Assembly: GCA_029721515.1 (NCBI GenBank)
Contig: CM056555.1
Coordinates: 727,001 to 791,000, forward strand
DNA length: 64,000 bases
Direction of reading: 5' to 3'
Source of the DNA: Synanceia verrucosa
Lineage: Eukaryota > Chordata > Actinopteri > Perciformes > Synanceiidae
Part shown: positions 36,191 to 47,825 of the stretch, piece by piece
Numbering within the stretch: position 1 is the stretch's first letter
Layout of the letters: each line of letters opens with the position of its first letter
Notes under the pieces: generated by a model
Told to the model about the DNA's origin: nothing
Database searches by the model: none
What the model saw: only the letters and a program-made list of their open reading frames with translations
Made by a program: the position numbers and the translations under genes

Positions 36191-38728
36191 ACTCCACCTC
36201 TTCTCAAACAAACCACAAAGCTGCAGATGTTCCTTTTCTGTAGCAAAATGCAACACAAGACAAAGTGGAAGCAGAAATGCTTCCTTTGAATTTGGACTTG
36301 ATGTGTTTGATTATAAGTTTGTATATTGAGAATCTATATACCGATCGGTATATATGCCGATCATCAGGTTGTTGTGGCTGCCCTGGTCAGTGTGTTTTGG
36401 TATTTAGGTGCCTACAGATACTGAATTCATCGCCTCATGTTAACGTAGTTTAGTTTTCAGTGATGCTTCATTGGATCCTGCTTCAATAACAGTGTCAGTT
36501 TTCAGCTGCTGTCAGTTTGGTGCACATCCTGAATAACCACTGTGTAGCCTGAAGGTGCAGTCACTCCGGCAGCAGTCTCTGCCAAAATGAGCTCTGCCAT
36601 TCGATGCAACCGAGGCGTCTACGAGAGGCGAATACAAGATTTCCTGTCTTGGTTCAGTTTCCCTGAAGCCTCACAGACTCACCTTTGTCTGACACGAAAC
36701 ACACTGATGCACTTTGTTTTGAAATGTAGAAATAATGTAGAGCATCATCCTCATGGACCGGTTTGTGATCACTTACGGATATACTTAGCTTAGCAACACT
36801 TTGTTGCCTTAAACATCCATCATCTGTCAGTCATTTTGATATTATATTCTACTAATTTGTGCACAACAGTGCAGTACAAAATCAAATGTCAACACATTTA
36901 GTTTTGGGAAATGTCTGATTTTATCCAGTGGTTGCTCAGTTTGTGCCTGGTATAAATCAAAATAGGTCTAGACCCTACATTACTAGTTGATTCAATTAGT
37001 TGACATTCAACTAATTTTTGATTCATAAAATCCTAATAAAATGTTGAATATTGATGGTTGTGAAACATTATTTGCATTATTAGGTAGACTGTTATGTCCG
37101 CAGCCTACATGAATTATGGCTGCTGTAGTTTTTAAAGCTGTGTACGCTATCGCTGTCTCAAATCTGGTCACCTTAAATCAAAATGTAGCTCATTTATTCA
37201 CATTCCTTGCACCCGTTTTGTGTTTAGACAACATTTTAAGTAAAACTCCACAGCACAAATTTGTATATTTTCCCCTCGAGACTTGCCAGCCTCTGAGACT
37301 CATAAATAAACAATGTCAGTGAATAATCCTGACATGATGACACCACAAATAAGTCTTTCGGGGGAGGCTAATGCTCTCTAAAAACAGGACGGCCGTGCTG
37401 CTGAATTAACCTGGGAAAAAGAAGGGGTGAATGTGACGTGTGCAGGTTATTTATGGTGGCGTGGTGACGTTTGGGAAGGTCCCAGCAGGACGAGCTCTGC
37501 AGCTGGAAGGTGCTTTCTCTTTTTGGGGTGACGGAGGGAGAGGATGGTGTGTTTTTATCCACTTCCTCCCTCATGTTGGCTCTCATTTGTCTTGGCTGGA
37601 ATCTGAGTACAAGGCTAGAATACTGATGACTGTTACTCCCCTCCTCCTCCTCCTCCTCCATCTCCTCCTCTCTTTCTACCTCTCTCTCATCTTCACCCCC
37701 TCCATTTATCCTCTCTTCACATACTCTACATTCTGTCTGCTCAACTGATTTCCTGCCTCCTGTCTCTCTCCCTTTTTACCCTCCTCATCTCGGCTCTCTC
37801 CCGATGCAGCTGCACTTTGCCGACCCAAATTTCCCTTCCACCCCTCCTCTCTTCTCCTTCTACCCATCTCTCCATCTGACCTCGCTCTACCTCTCCCGCT
37901 GCTCAGTCTATCACTTACCAGCTACATTATCCAGCTCCATTCCTCCTCCCTCTTGCCTTTTTTTCCATCCTACCCCATTCCCCCTCTCATCCTGCCTTCA
38001 GCATCCCCCTCTCCACCCAGAGCCTTGCTTGTCTTTCCTGCTTTGGCTTTCTGCTTTCTCTCATTTAGCATCGGCCTGCTGTCCTCCTCGTTCGGTCTGC
38101 CTCTCATCACCTTTCTGTTTCTATTTCTTTCTCTCTGTCTCACTCCAGCTTGTGTGAATTAGTTCCTGGTCTATGTGGGTCACGGGGGTGATGAGACGTG
38201 AAATCAGAGGTGTGTATATGTGTGTGTGTGTTCAGAGAGAGACAAAGAAAAAAGACCATACAGGTGACGTCCAGTCTGGCCTTGAGAAATATGGTGAAAT
38301 ATGAATGAGGTCTTCTGCACCTGTATCTGAAAGTGTGAGAGGACAGGAGGAAAACAAAGCCAGCCTCATATGCAACTTATTGTAGCTATTATTAAAAAAA
38401 GAATGAATATTCAGCATACAAAATATAAATTTTATAACAAATAAATATTGTAAATGCAGATATTAAGCCTTCAGTCTTGATAGCCTTTTTGCATCTTTGA
38501 CTGTACTGAATGTATATTGTATACTATATGTTTTTATATTGTCATATAAATGTTTTATATTATATACTACAAACCTCTGTGCAATAACAGGAAACAAACA
38601 TGTGTAAAATTTAAATTCTGCAGTGTGCAATAACCCTATTTGCAACAATATTAGCTTTTATTAAATTAAAATTTGTTTTGATTTTTGCTTGTTGATTAGA
38701 AAGTAGTTCCACATATGGTGCAACATCC
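36191..38728. other. Gene-free stretch, strongly pyrimidine-rich in the second half
   Basis: 37620-38160 is a C/T-rich tract over 500 bp on the + strand that produces long Ser/Pro/Leu frames on both reading frames; I do not accept these as coding. 36960-37090 resembles a worn hAT-like repeat (CTAGTTGATTCAATTAGTTG). Confidence 0.5.
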
Positions 38729-38979
38729 TTAAAGCTACGGTCTGTCATTATGTTCGTCCTGACCACGCCCCCCTCTGTCTCGTATCACGTTTTACCGTTG
38801 CCGGAAATATTCCGCACATTCCTCTGCAGAAATACAGTTAGAGGAGAGGGGGCGTGGCTTTTAACAGAGCACTGACGGGAGGGGGAGGAGGGGGTGGAGC
38901 CTATAGGAGGCTTAGAGGAGGAGTCACTTTCAAATCTGGCTAGCCCTACAAGATTACCAACTACAGCTTTAAGGAAAAC
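38729..38979 (+). mobile_element. Short MITE with CCTTAAAGCT ends
   Basis: The left end is CCTTAAAGCTACGGT and, on the other strand, the right end is CCTTAAAGCTGTAGTTGG. The interior has GGGGGCGTGGCTTTTAACAG and GGGGTGGAGCC, matched inversely at 26180-26240. No target duplication is obvious. Confidence 0.6.
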
Positions 38980-39360
38980 AACAAAAAATACCTCTCTGAT
39001 CTGTCTCAGCTTAAGGTAAAAATAACCAAGTCTATAGCAGGACCTTGTGATGTTTTGGTTGAACTGATCCCACAACATAGAGGACAACAGAGATCTAAAA
39101 CACTCTGTTTTAGCTCCTGTCTCTTTACGATGTCTAAAAAATATGAGCCTAATGAGCCTGTATGTGACAATGGTTTGTTGGGTAACAAGTTTTTAGCCCA
39201 GAAAAACTGTCTTGGTCATCTTATTTTTCTTTGGTGACCTTCAGATACCCAAAAATAACATAGCAATGTCCCTTTAAATCTTTATCTTTCCAGCTATTCA
39301 TTAATCTATGCTTAATAATTTTGTTTTCTGCTTTTACTTCCTTTTCTCTTTTATCCTGAG
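38980..39360. other. Gene-free stretch
   Basis: Nothing recognised. Confidence 0.5.
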
Positions 39361-39627
39361 TGGTGGAATAAGTATTAAAGTAGAATACATATTTAAGCAA
39401 AAGCAAAATTCACTTTACAATGTATATATTGTCTCCATATCGACCAGTTTATTATATCTACATTTGAAATGTAGCTGCTATATGATGTATAGCTTCAATA
39501 ATAAATGGACTAAAGAGTACAATACTCCCCTTGAAGTATAAAGTACCATAACATAAAACACAAGTACATGTAGGCTACCTCAAAATCATACTGAAAAACT
39601 GTATTTGACCTCCATTATATTCCACCG
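39361..39627. mobile_element. Repeat with GGTGGAATA ends
   Basis: Opens TGGTGGAATAAGTA and closes TATATTCCACCGC, an inverted pair. The GTGGTGGAA(G/T)AAGTA word is familiar from dispersed teleost repeats. No duplication of flanking bases is preserved. Confidence 0.4.
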
Positions 39628-42588
39628 CTTAATGTCCAAACTTTTACTACAAGTCACTGATGCATACAAAATTTGAAATATACAAAAAATCCTCCCTGAA
39701 GTTTCAGACACACAAAACAAAACCTTTTTCTGGGGGAAAACACGTTAACATGCAGCAGGAAGCAGCAGGATTTGGTCTGATTTCATACATTATTTTGAGC
39801 ATAACCACAGTCTTTCCTAAACCTAAACAAAGCACACTGATGCCGTTTGTTTCCTTCCTATCATTTATCCTTCCTGTCCTCCCAACCTGGTGAGGACTTG
39901 CTGCAGCCTGTTGTCACATCATAATGTACCTGGTGGAGTAATGCAGGCCCTACTAAATGCAGCATGCTCATTCAAAAGAAGTTATAAGGATGGTGGTGAT
40001 GAATACTTCACTCTGAATAAGCAGGATGTGTAAGAAACCTCACAAAAAAAAACATTATTTATCTCTTTAAGGTCCTTGTTTTTCAAGTTGACTTTAAGGT
40101 GAGCTGTTCCTCTCCAGCTTTACCACCAGGTTTAGTCTGAACTGAAAAGGATGTGGAGTGCATGCTTTCACATGTTGTAATTTCTCAGGATCTTTCTCTG
40201 TGGCCGTTTCATATCGAGGAGAATGGTTAGTGAAATCCATTTCATCCTCAATGTCACCTAAATTGCCTCCTTCTCACAGTTTGCTCCCTCAGTGACCAGT
40301 TTTTTTTCTTTTGGTGGCACTCTCTCTCACTGCTCAATAAAAAAAGACATGATTTATGAAACATGTCATCAGAGTTAGCACAGAGGAGCAGAGCATCTCA
40401 CCTTACACTGAGTCACTTCAATTTATCACCTGATGACCGGGGAACTGTGGCACTGGACCACAGAAGTAGCCGTGTGGTTTGAGCCTCTGTGGTGTAAACT
40501 GGTTGACTGATTCCTGCCTGGATCGATGGTTTGACTGAGTTTGACTGCGTTTCTCCTTTTGAAACTTCCTGTCACCAGCAGGCTCTTTGTGTGAAACAAA
40601 TTCAACAAAACAAAACAAAGTTTGCTTCCAACATGGCGCTAGCTATCCGTAGAGAGCGTTTCTTTACCCGGGATGATCTGTTGTCGCTCTGATGAGGTTT
40701 GTCAGCAAGCTGTCTCCAGCCCTTCACAGTTTTCTTCCTTCTCATTTCTCTGCACCAGCAAAGAGGCAAAGAGCAGCCATAAGGTTGTCTTTCTCTCACA
40801 GCTCATTTTTACAACCTCTAAGTTTAATGAGCATCTGCAGCCGAGCAGTCGACGGTTTGCTGATGAGCGAGAGCTCGTTTGTTTTGATCATCTCTATCTG
40901 GAGGACTTCAGAAGTTGGAGAGGCAAAGACAGCTCCCAGAATGTCAAATCAAAGTTATACTCTCACAAATGAGACCATAATTTAGCATGAGTGAAGTAAA
41001 ACACAAGGAGGAGATCCTAAAGGCCGTGTGGTGGAATCAAACTGTGAAGCTCGAATCACTGACGGCCAATGAACTGGATGTAATTCTTGACTCGTGCAAA
41101 AAAGTTTGTTACTCTTAGTTTGTATCAAATTTACTGCTATTTATTTTTTTTCTTCATTTATTTCACTCTCAAAGTTTACTTTAGCTTTTTTCATCAATCA
41201 CTTATTTGTGAATTATTTTCTGCATTTTTATACACTTTTTTAATTGTTGGAGTGTGTTTGTAGAGGCTGTTTGGTGTTTAAAGCGTCTAAATTGCGTTTG
41301 GTTTGCTGTGTGTTCCTCAGTTAATCTGGACAAATTCATTATGAGCAGAGTCTCAGTTCTCCTACCGAGCAGCAATAATCAAAAGAGCAAAATGGAAAAG
41401 AGGTCACATTCATTTTCAAATGATTTCAATCAGCAGGGGTAAACAATTTGTTTTCAATTTAGCTTTCAGCTTCTTTCATCAGAGCAACATTCATTTCTGG
41501 TTCAGTTAAGTATTTTTTACCTTTACTCCAAGGTGAGCTTTTGCTTTAATTTGGATAAAGGTACTTTTCAGTCAAAAAAAATCACTTAAACCCTCTTACC
41601 TTGAGTGCTATCTATGCATGGTATTTTTTGTGATTTGCAGACTTTTAAAGACACAAACTGCTGCTGCTGATGCTTAAAGTCAACTCTGACGTGTCTTTCC
41701 AAAAACACAGACCCTGTTAATCACAGTAAAGAGACTGTGTGGAAGCAGAGGAAGAGGAGTGTGTTGTTTTGAGTGAACTGTGCCTTTAATTGATGATGTT
41801 GGCTTGTACATATAGCTGCCAAGCCCTGTGTCTTTATAAATAACAATCCTCTGTAGTGTCATTCATCTACATCTACTCGTCCATTCTCTTTGAGATCTAT
41901 CGACTCCGTTTCTCCATCATCCATCCCTCCATACACTCATCCCTCTCCTCCTCTGCCTCCCAGCTCTGTAATTCAGATTATTTTAATTCATATTTCATCC
42001 TTTGCTGTTTTATTCTAACTTGATCTATTATTCACAGCCTGCTTTAAAAATGTAACAGTGCGAAGGTCGCTGATCCGTGCTCGGTCCTTACTGGCTCGTA
42101 CAACATACCGTCTGCTCACACACACACACACACACTCATACATACACAAATACACAGAGATGCACATAGAAACACAGGGATGTTTCCAGAAATTATGCAT
42201 GAGGTGTGAGACGGAGAAGTGGTCATGTGTATAACGAGCGAGAGCCCAAAAGAAAGAAAGGAAGTGCATCTGTGTCTGGTCGTAACGCTGCCTGGAAAAC
42301 ATGAACCACCAAACTAAATTTAACCACCACAACTTGGCCACGGAACTGGTGGACAAAGACAAACCTGGCAACCAAGAGAAACCAAACTCCCCCCAAAAAA
42401 AAATAAAAACACAAATACCAAGAATTCAGCATCATCTCAGCATTTACCACTGAGGGAACAACATGTGAAAATGGTTTCATCAACAATACATGAAACTGTA
42501 AAAAGGTTTTTCCAACTTGTTGCTTTTTAGTTTTTATTCTCCTCTCTTTTGTCTCCTTTCCCCTCACTCACTAAACCATTGTCTTTTT
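39628..42588. other. Gene-free stretch
   Basis: A 99-codon frame at 40673-40972 follows a pyrimidine tract ending CTGCACCAG, but two frames are open at once and no motif is seen. A (CA)n run lies at 42117-42135. Confidence 0.5.
42117..42135. repeat. (CA)n microsatellite
   Basis: A short perfect CA run. Confidence 0.94.
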
Positions 42589-42953
42589 CTGAACTCACCG
42601 AGTGTCAGCCATTTTATAAAACACAAAGTGTCTTGTTCCAGTGTTTTTGTCCATTTTGAGTCATATTTCTAGACCCACAGAATATTTAGTACTATGTCTC
42701 TGAAAACAGTGAATAGCTCAAATGAAAGAAGAGACTCTCTATTTCATCATGAAAAAATGGTTGTTTTTACCTTGTTCCATTCTTGTTTTATCAGAGGTAG
42801 AGTAGAGGACACTTTCACCAAAATCACCACTTTTTCTCCACATTCTGTTTGTTTTGCTCTCTAATCTCGATCGTCTCCACTTCCTGTTTTGATCTCTGTG
42901 GTGTATACCGTCTCTTTATGCTCTGACTACAAATCCCAGAAGCCCCAACATAG
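42589..42953 (-). mobile_element. TTAA-flanked MITE, copy 6 (one end lost)
   Basis: Low end GAACTCACCGAGTGTCAGCC is a worn terminal repeat. The high end stops at the motif ACTACAAATCCCAGAAGCCC, after which the sequence is unrelated. Confidence 0.75.
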
Positions 42954-43675
42954 CTATCATGAGTCCTCTGTGTTTTGTCGTTTAGTTGTTTTAAATTTCT
43001 TTTTTTGTCACTTCGAGTTTCCTGGTCGGTACGTGTCTCTTCAAGCAAACCTCTTTATTTTATTCTGCGTCATTTATCGTGAGGACAGAAAAGGCAGGGA
43101 GAGAGAGAGGACTTGAACCCTTTCTGCTGTGGACTCAGCCTTAATGGTATTCACTCTGGAGAGCTACCAGGGTGTCCTCTGAGTGACATTTTGTAGGTGA
43201 AAGACAGTTTCCAGGTATGCCTGTTCAGTAATCCACACATGACTGAGGTCATGTCAAAAAAGCTGACGACAGTAAGAGCCACGGACAGCAAGAGAGACGT
43301 AATTGTCCAGGAAGAAAATGAGAATAAGAACGAGGGGAAAGTGATTGACCAGATGTTGGATACTGAGCCGGCAGATGGTGGAGAGAAAGAAACAGAGCAG
43401 AGAATCATCAGCATAGAGTGATAGATGGGGAATAGAGAGAGAGAGAGAGGTGGAAGTGGTTTTATAGAAACGAAAGACGCAGAGGAGAAAGGAAGAGAAG
43501 CAAACACTAACTACCGAGCAGCAGATCGCAGAGGAGTGAAACTAGATTAGCAGAATTAATAATTTAAGGCAGTGAGTGACATGGCTGCTGTCTCCTGATG
43601 TGTGTTTCGCTTTGAAGCGAACTCTCTCACACAAAACGTACAGAAAGTCCGACTCTCTCCCGCTCCCTCGCTGAT

Positions 43676-43775
43676 GTGAATCTATGCACTGAATTCTAAT
43701 TGCCTCCTTTACCAGCCAATTAAATGGCAGTATCTGTCACCATGACAGCTCATTAGTAAATCAGCATTCAGCGTG
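43676..43775. promoter_or_regulatory. Candidate enhancer-like element with paired TGACAG cores
   Basis: CTGTCA-CCA-TGACAG at 43734-43748 is a perfect inverted pair of TALE-homeodomain (MEIS/TGIF) cores. It lies among CTAATTG (43696), CCAATTAAAT (43717) and CATTAGTAAA (43751). The sequence is unique, next to a (GT)n run. Function is inferred from motif density only. Confidence 0.3.
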
Positions 43776-43776
43776 G

Positions 43777-43778
<2 letters not shown>

Positions 43779-43845
<67 letters not shown>
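43779..43845. repeat. Long (GT)n microsatellite
   Basis: About 32 GT units, the longest dinucleotide run in the window. Confidence 0.97.
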
Positions 43846-44229
43846 TGCAGCAGTAATGCCTCATCACTTCGCCTGCTATGCAGCCAATAACTGACCTGAC
43901 CACATGTGGGTCTGTGTGTCTGGAAGTGCTGCTATTAGCAGGAAATGGAATTGTTTTTTTATTTGTTTGTTTGTTTCTCTGTCTCTGCATGCAGATAGTC
44001 GAGAGAAATTTGAGCTGGGATTTGTGGCGTTTTGTATCTGCAGTCGCTTCTCAGTCCATTTTCATTTGTTTGGAGGGGAGATTAGCTTCACGTCTGGCAA
44101 AACATGGTCAGGCGATGCAGGGAAGCAGGTTTGACACCAAGCAGAGCATGCTGGGAATGATGACCAAGAACATGCTGTTTCACCTCATAACCTTGAGAGC
44201 AACTCTGACTGCATATTACTTTTACTGTA

Positions 44230-44612
44230 TTAACTCACAGAGTGTCAGCCCTTTTATAAAACAGAAAGTGTCTCGTTCCAGTGTTTTTGTCCATTTTGAG
44301 TCATATTTCTAGACCCACAGAATATTTAGTACTATGTCTCTGAAAACACTGAATAGCTCAAATGAAAGAAGAGACTCTCTATTTCATCATGAAAAAAATG
44401 TTTGTTTTTACCTTGTTCCATTCTTGTTTTCTCGATCGTCTCCACTTCCTGTTTTGATCTCTGTGGTGTATACCGTCTCTTTATGCTCTGACTACAAATC
44501 CCAGAAGGCCCAGCATTACTCACAGGCTGTGTGAGAGCGCCCTCTAGTGCCTGCTGCTGAAAAAACACTTTGACGTTTACTGTATCTATACGTCTATGGC
44601 ACATACTTCTAA
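44230..44612 (-). mobile_element. TTAA-flanked MITE, copy 7
   Basis: Low end TTAACTCACAGAGTGTCAGC is well preserved. The high end is worn after ATGGCAC. About 90 bp of the family interior is missing between TTCTTGTTTT and CTCGATCGTC. It carries ACTACAAATCCCAGAAGGCC. Confidence 0.8.
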
Positions 44613-46419
44613 CAAACACTGCCTGACCTTGACGTGTAATCTACGATTACCAGCAAGTTCATTCAAGTACACCAACCTGTCCACTCAGAGACTAAAGAAC
44701 TGTTTCTGATGAATTTCTAAAAAAAAGTGTTTTTTCTGTCAGTGATGGAAACATACACTGCCTGATGCAGCATCACAGTGCCGCTATCAGTGCACACTTT
44801 TGTGCCTGTGGAGTGGCAAAGGAAGGGTCATCGAGTGCGAGTCTGCATGAAGAGTTTACAGACTGTTGCTGTTTCCCCTGAAAGCAGTCCACTTGTTCCT
44901 CGTCTGGTTTGTTCTGTCTGCTGCTCGATTCCTCTCAGTGCCTCCTTCAGACTGTTTTTGCTGCAGATTGTCCTCTGTCCTCTCCTGGTGGGAGTTCGTC
45001 CCATCCTCCGTCCCCCTCTTTCGCTCCCTCTGGACGGACTTAACGTCCTCTCTGTCCCAAAGCCCTGAGAGCTCTTCTCTTCCCATTTAGAGGGGATTTG
45101 ATGGCTTTGTCATCCAGTTTTTTTGTTGAAATGTTAAGTGTCCACACAGACACTGAAGTAACCCATAATGCTGTGGGAGAGTCCTTTGATGTCCCACAGA
45201 GCAGGTTCGAGTCTCTGCATTCATTATCAGTCCAGTAGACCGTCAGACCTGAGAAAAACACTGAGTCCTGACTGCAGCAGCGTTCTGCTCATCATGTGCA
45301 TTCATGGTCTGATATGTCAGATTAGATTCCAGTTCTGCTTTTGCATGTGCATAAATTAGTTGATCAAGTGGCCATTGTGGGACCAATTCAACAGCAGTGA
45401 GGTTAATATATGATACTATACTATGACTGTTTTAAGACATGCAATATTTTAATTTTTGAATGGTATAACAAACTACGATTTTTGTAACAAACTGTACTGT
45501 GACCTTCTGTACCTGCTGCATTTACACACTTAACTTAAAATGTGTTTTCCTGCCATTTATCACCAGGACAAAAAGTACATCCCATTATTTAAATCAGGAT
45601 GGTATTCTTTATGTCTTCAAACACTGCACTGCACCCATTCTTTACAGTATTCACTGGAGATAGTTTTCAGCAACTCAGCGAGGTAAAGTGAGAAAAAAAC
45701 GACAGAACAAAATGAGAAAACCTTGGTTTTTAGTCCGAGCAAACACGCAATGCATGACTGAAAAACTGCTTAGTGTGCCTTGATATGTTCACGTGATAAA
45801 TGATATAGTAAATTATACATGCACATGTGTTAAAAATTACGATACTCAGAGTCTGACCCAGACTGCTATGACCGGCTCTGTGAGCCCTGATCTTGCCTGA
45901 GGGTAACTGGATTATTTTGTCTTTTTTTTCCACGTATCCCACGCTGCAGACCTCCCACTGATGGAGACCAGGCTGACTCACTCTCTCTGCTCCTGGCTTA
46001 CTGGTCACTGTGTTTTCACCAGTCTGTGAGGATAACAAGAAGCACCCAGCAAAAGCACTGCTGATACTCAAGGAAAAGCTAAAGAGTGTGTCTGTTTAGT
46101 GTGGGCTTGACAGTTCTGTAGTAGTTTCTATGTTTAGCTAATTTGCCAGCAGTAATGCATCAGAGCCTCAGTTTATAGTTATTGTTTTCCTGCAGGCTCC
46201 ACATCCATCGCTCATTTTTTTTCTACAGAAAGCTACCAGAATCCTCTGTTTCCTCTCCCATATCATGCTGTTTCACCTGAATGACTTTCACTTGTGTTGT
46301 TCTTAGTGAAGTTTTTTTTTGTGAAATGTGAAATGACGCAGGCACAGTAATGGTCAGGTGAACTGAAGCAAAAGAAAAATCCTGCTGAGACAAAGTTGTC
46401 TTCATGGTTCATGACACAG

Positions 46420-46476
<57 letters not shown>

Positions 46477-46855
46477 AATGCAGTGATTAAAGAACGTTTG
46501 TGAAAAAAACTGATCTCTGCAGCAGAGCTCAGGGATATTGACTGAATGTCCGACTGTTTATTTTATCCAACCAGAGCATGAGACTGCAGGACAAACACAC
46601 GTCAATATCGCCACACGTGATATTTGTCTTTTTCACTCAGACCTCATTTTGTTTCCCACCATCCCTCGCTACCTCATTCACTCTGTCTGACTCCCTGTTG
46701 TTCTGTCCATCACTACATTATCATTCTCCCATTAAACAGCTCTTTTTCAGTTAAAAGGAGCATAGCTGTGTGTGTTTTTTACAATAGAGTTCATTCAAAA
46801 TAGAAAATTAGAGCTGAAGACTTGACATCATGACTTGACTTGAATCATCTTGAAA
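44613..46855. other. Gene-free stretch before the satellite
   Basis: No exon is supported. A (GT)n run lies at 46419-46473. Confidence 0.5.
46419..46473. repeat. (GT)n microsatellite
   Basis: A GT run with one TT interruption. Confidence 0.96.
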
Positions 46856-47540
46856 GAAAGTCATAGTATAGTATGTTGAAAAAAGTCAAATCATAACATG
46901 AGTAGGAAATGTCACCACAAAGCCTAATTTGAGTATTTTGACTGAACATATCAGGAAATTTGTTGAAAAATGCCATATTATAGCATGCTGAATAACTGAA
47001 AAGAATCATAGTATAGTATGTTGAAAAAAAGAAAAAAATAATGAGGAGGAAATGTCACGAAAAAATCTGAATTAGAGAATTTTTATTGAATATATTGGAA
47101 AATTTCTTGAAAACAGTTAGAAATCACATGCTTTTTTTAGCGTGCTAAAAAGCACGCTAAAAAAACTGAAAAAATGTCATGGTATAGCATGTCGAAAAAA
47201 GTAAAATCATAACATGTATCAGAAATGTCACCAAAAAGCCTAATTAGAGTATTTTAACTGAACTTACAAATAGTTTGTTGAAAAAAGATGAATTATAGCA
47301 TGCTGAGAAATTAAAAAAATGTCACAGTACAGTATATTGAAAAAAAGTCTTTAAAAAAAAGTCAAATCATAAAATGAGTAGGAAATCTCACCAAAACCCT
47401 TATTAGAGTATTTTGATGGAATATATTAGAAAATTTCTTGAAAAAACTTAGAAAACACAAAACACATGCTGAAAAATTGAAGTATGTCAAAAATTTCACC
47501 CAAAAGATTCATACATACATACATACACGAGTCATCAATA
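46856..47540. repeat. Left edge of satellite: diverged older units
   Basis: CATAGTATAGTATGTTGAA-type words recur at 46862, 47007, 47178 and 47323, so spacing alternates near 145 and 171 bp. Between them lie GTCACCAAAAAGCCTAATTA and TTTTGACTGAAC words that are absent from the core units but present at the right edge (62945-62990). The units are clearly related to the core yet much more diverged. Confidence 0.85.
47132..47165. repeat. 15-bp perfect hairpin, AAAA loop
   Basis: TTTTTTTAGCGTGCT and AGCACGCTAAAAAAA are exact inverted copies separated by four A. It is the only strong perfect hairpin of this size at the satellite edge. Confidence 0.93.
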
Positions 47541-47544
47541 AGCT

Positions 47545-47800
47545 GTATCATCAGAATCAGAAACAAATGTATTGTTTGCCTGGTACAAGGAATTTCACTT
47601 GATATGCTCATGTATGACATACAAACATGAAGTACACGATAAAGAAATAAGACAAATAAGAATAATCATGACAGCCAAATATTTTATGAACATGAGGTCA
47701 AAGACAACACAGTGCAACGTGTCTGTTTACTGGAAAACAAAGACTGTACAGATAGAGCAAAGCACAGGAATGTGCTAGGGCACCAAGTGAAATGAATTCC
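47545..47800 (-). mobile_element. LINE 3' tail inserted in satellite edge
   Basis: ATCAGAATCAGAAACAAATG, then ACAAGGAATTTCACTTG, is the reverse of a common teleost LINE terminus. Satellite-type sequence flanks it on both sides. Confidence 0.6.
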
Positions 47801-47825
47801 AGAAACAGTGACAATTTACTGTATG

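Larger units (their letters stand above)
42954..44229. other. Gene-free stretch
   Basis: A pyrimidine tract ending CTCTGCATGCAG at 43995 is followed by two overlapping open frames; because both are open and the donor is weak, I do not call an exon. Confidence 0.5.

Noticed and set aside
37440..38162. Ser/Pro/Leu-rich frames of 69-117 codons
   Set aside because: A long C/T-rich tract opens several overlapping frames at once; the composition explains them.
40673..40985. Two overlapping frames of 97-99 codons after a pyrimidine tract
   Set aside because: Overlap in different frames, no donor and no recognisable domain.
43878..44312. 144-codon + frame after a CTCTGCATGCAG acceptor-like site
   Set aside because: Two frames are open together, the frame runs into MITE copy 7, and the only donor (CAG then GTTTGA) is weak.
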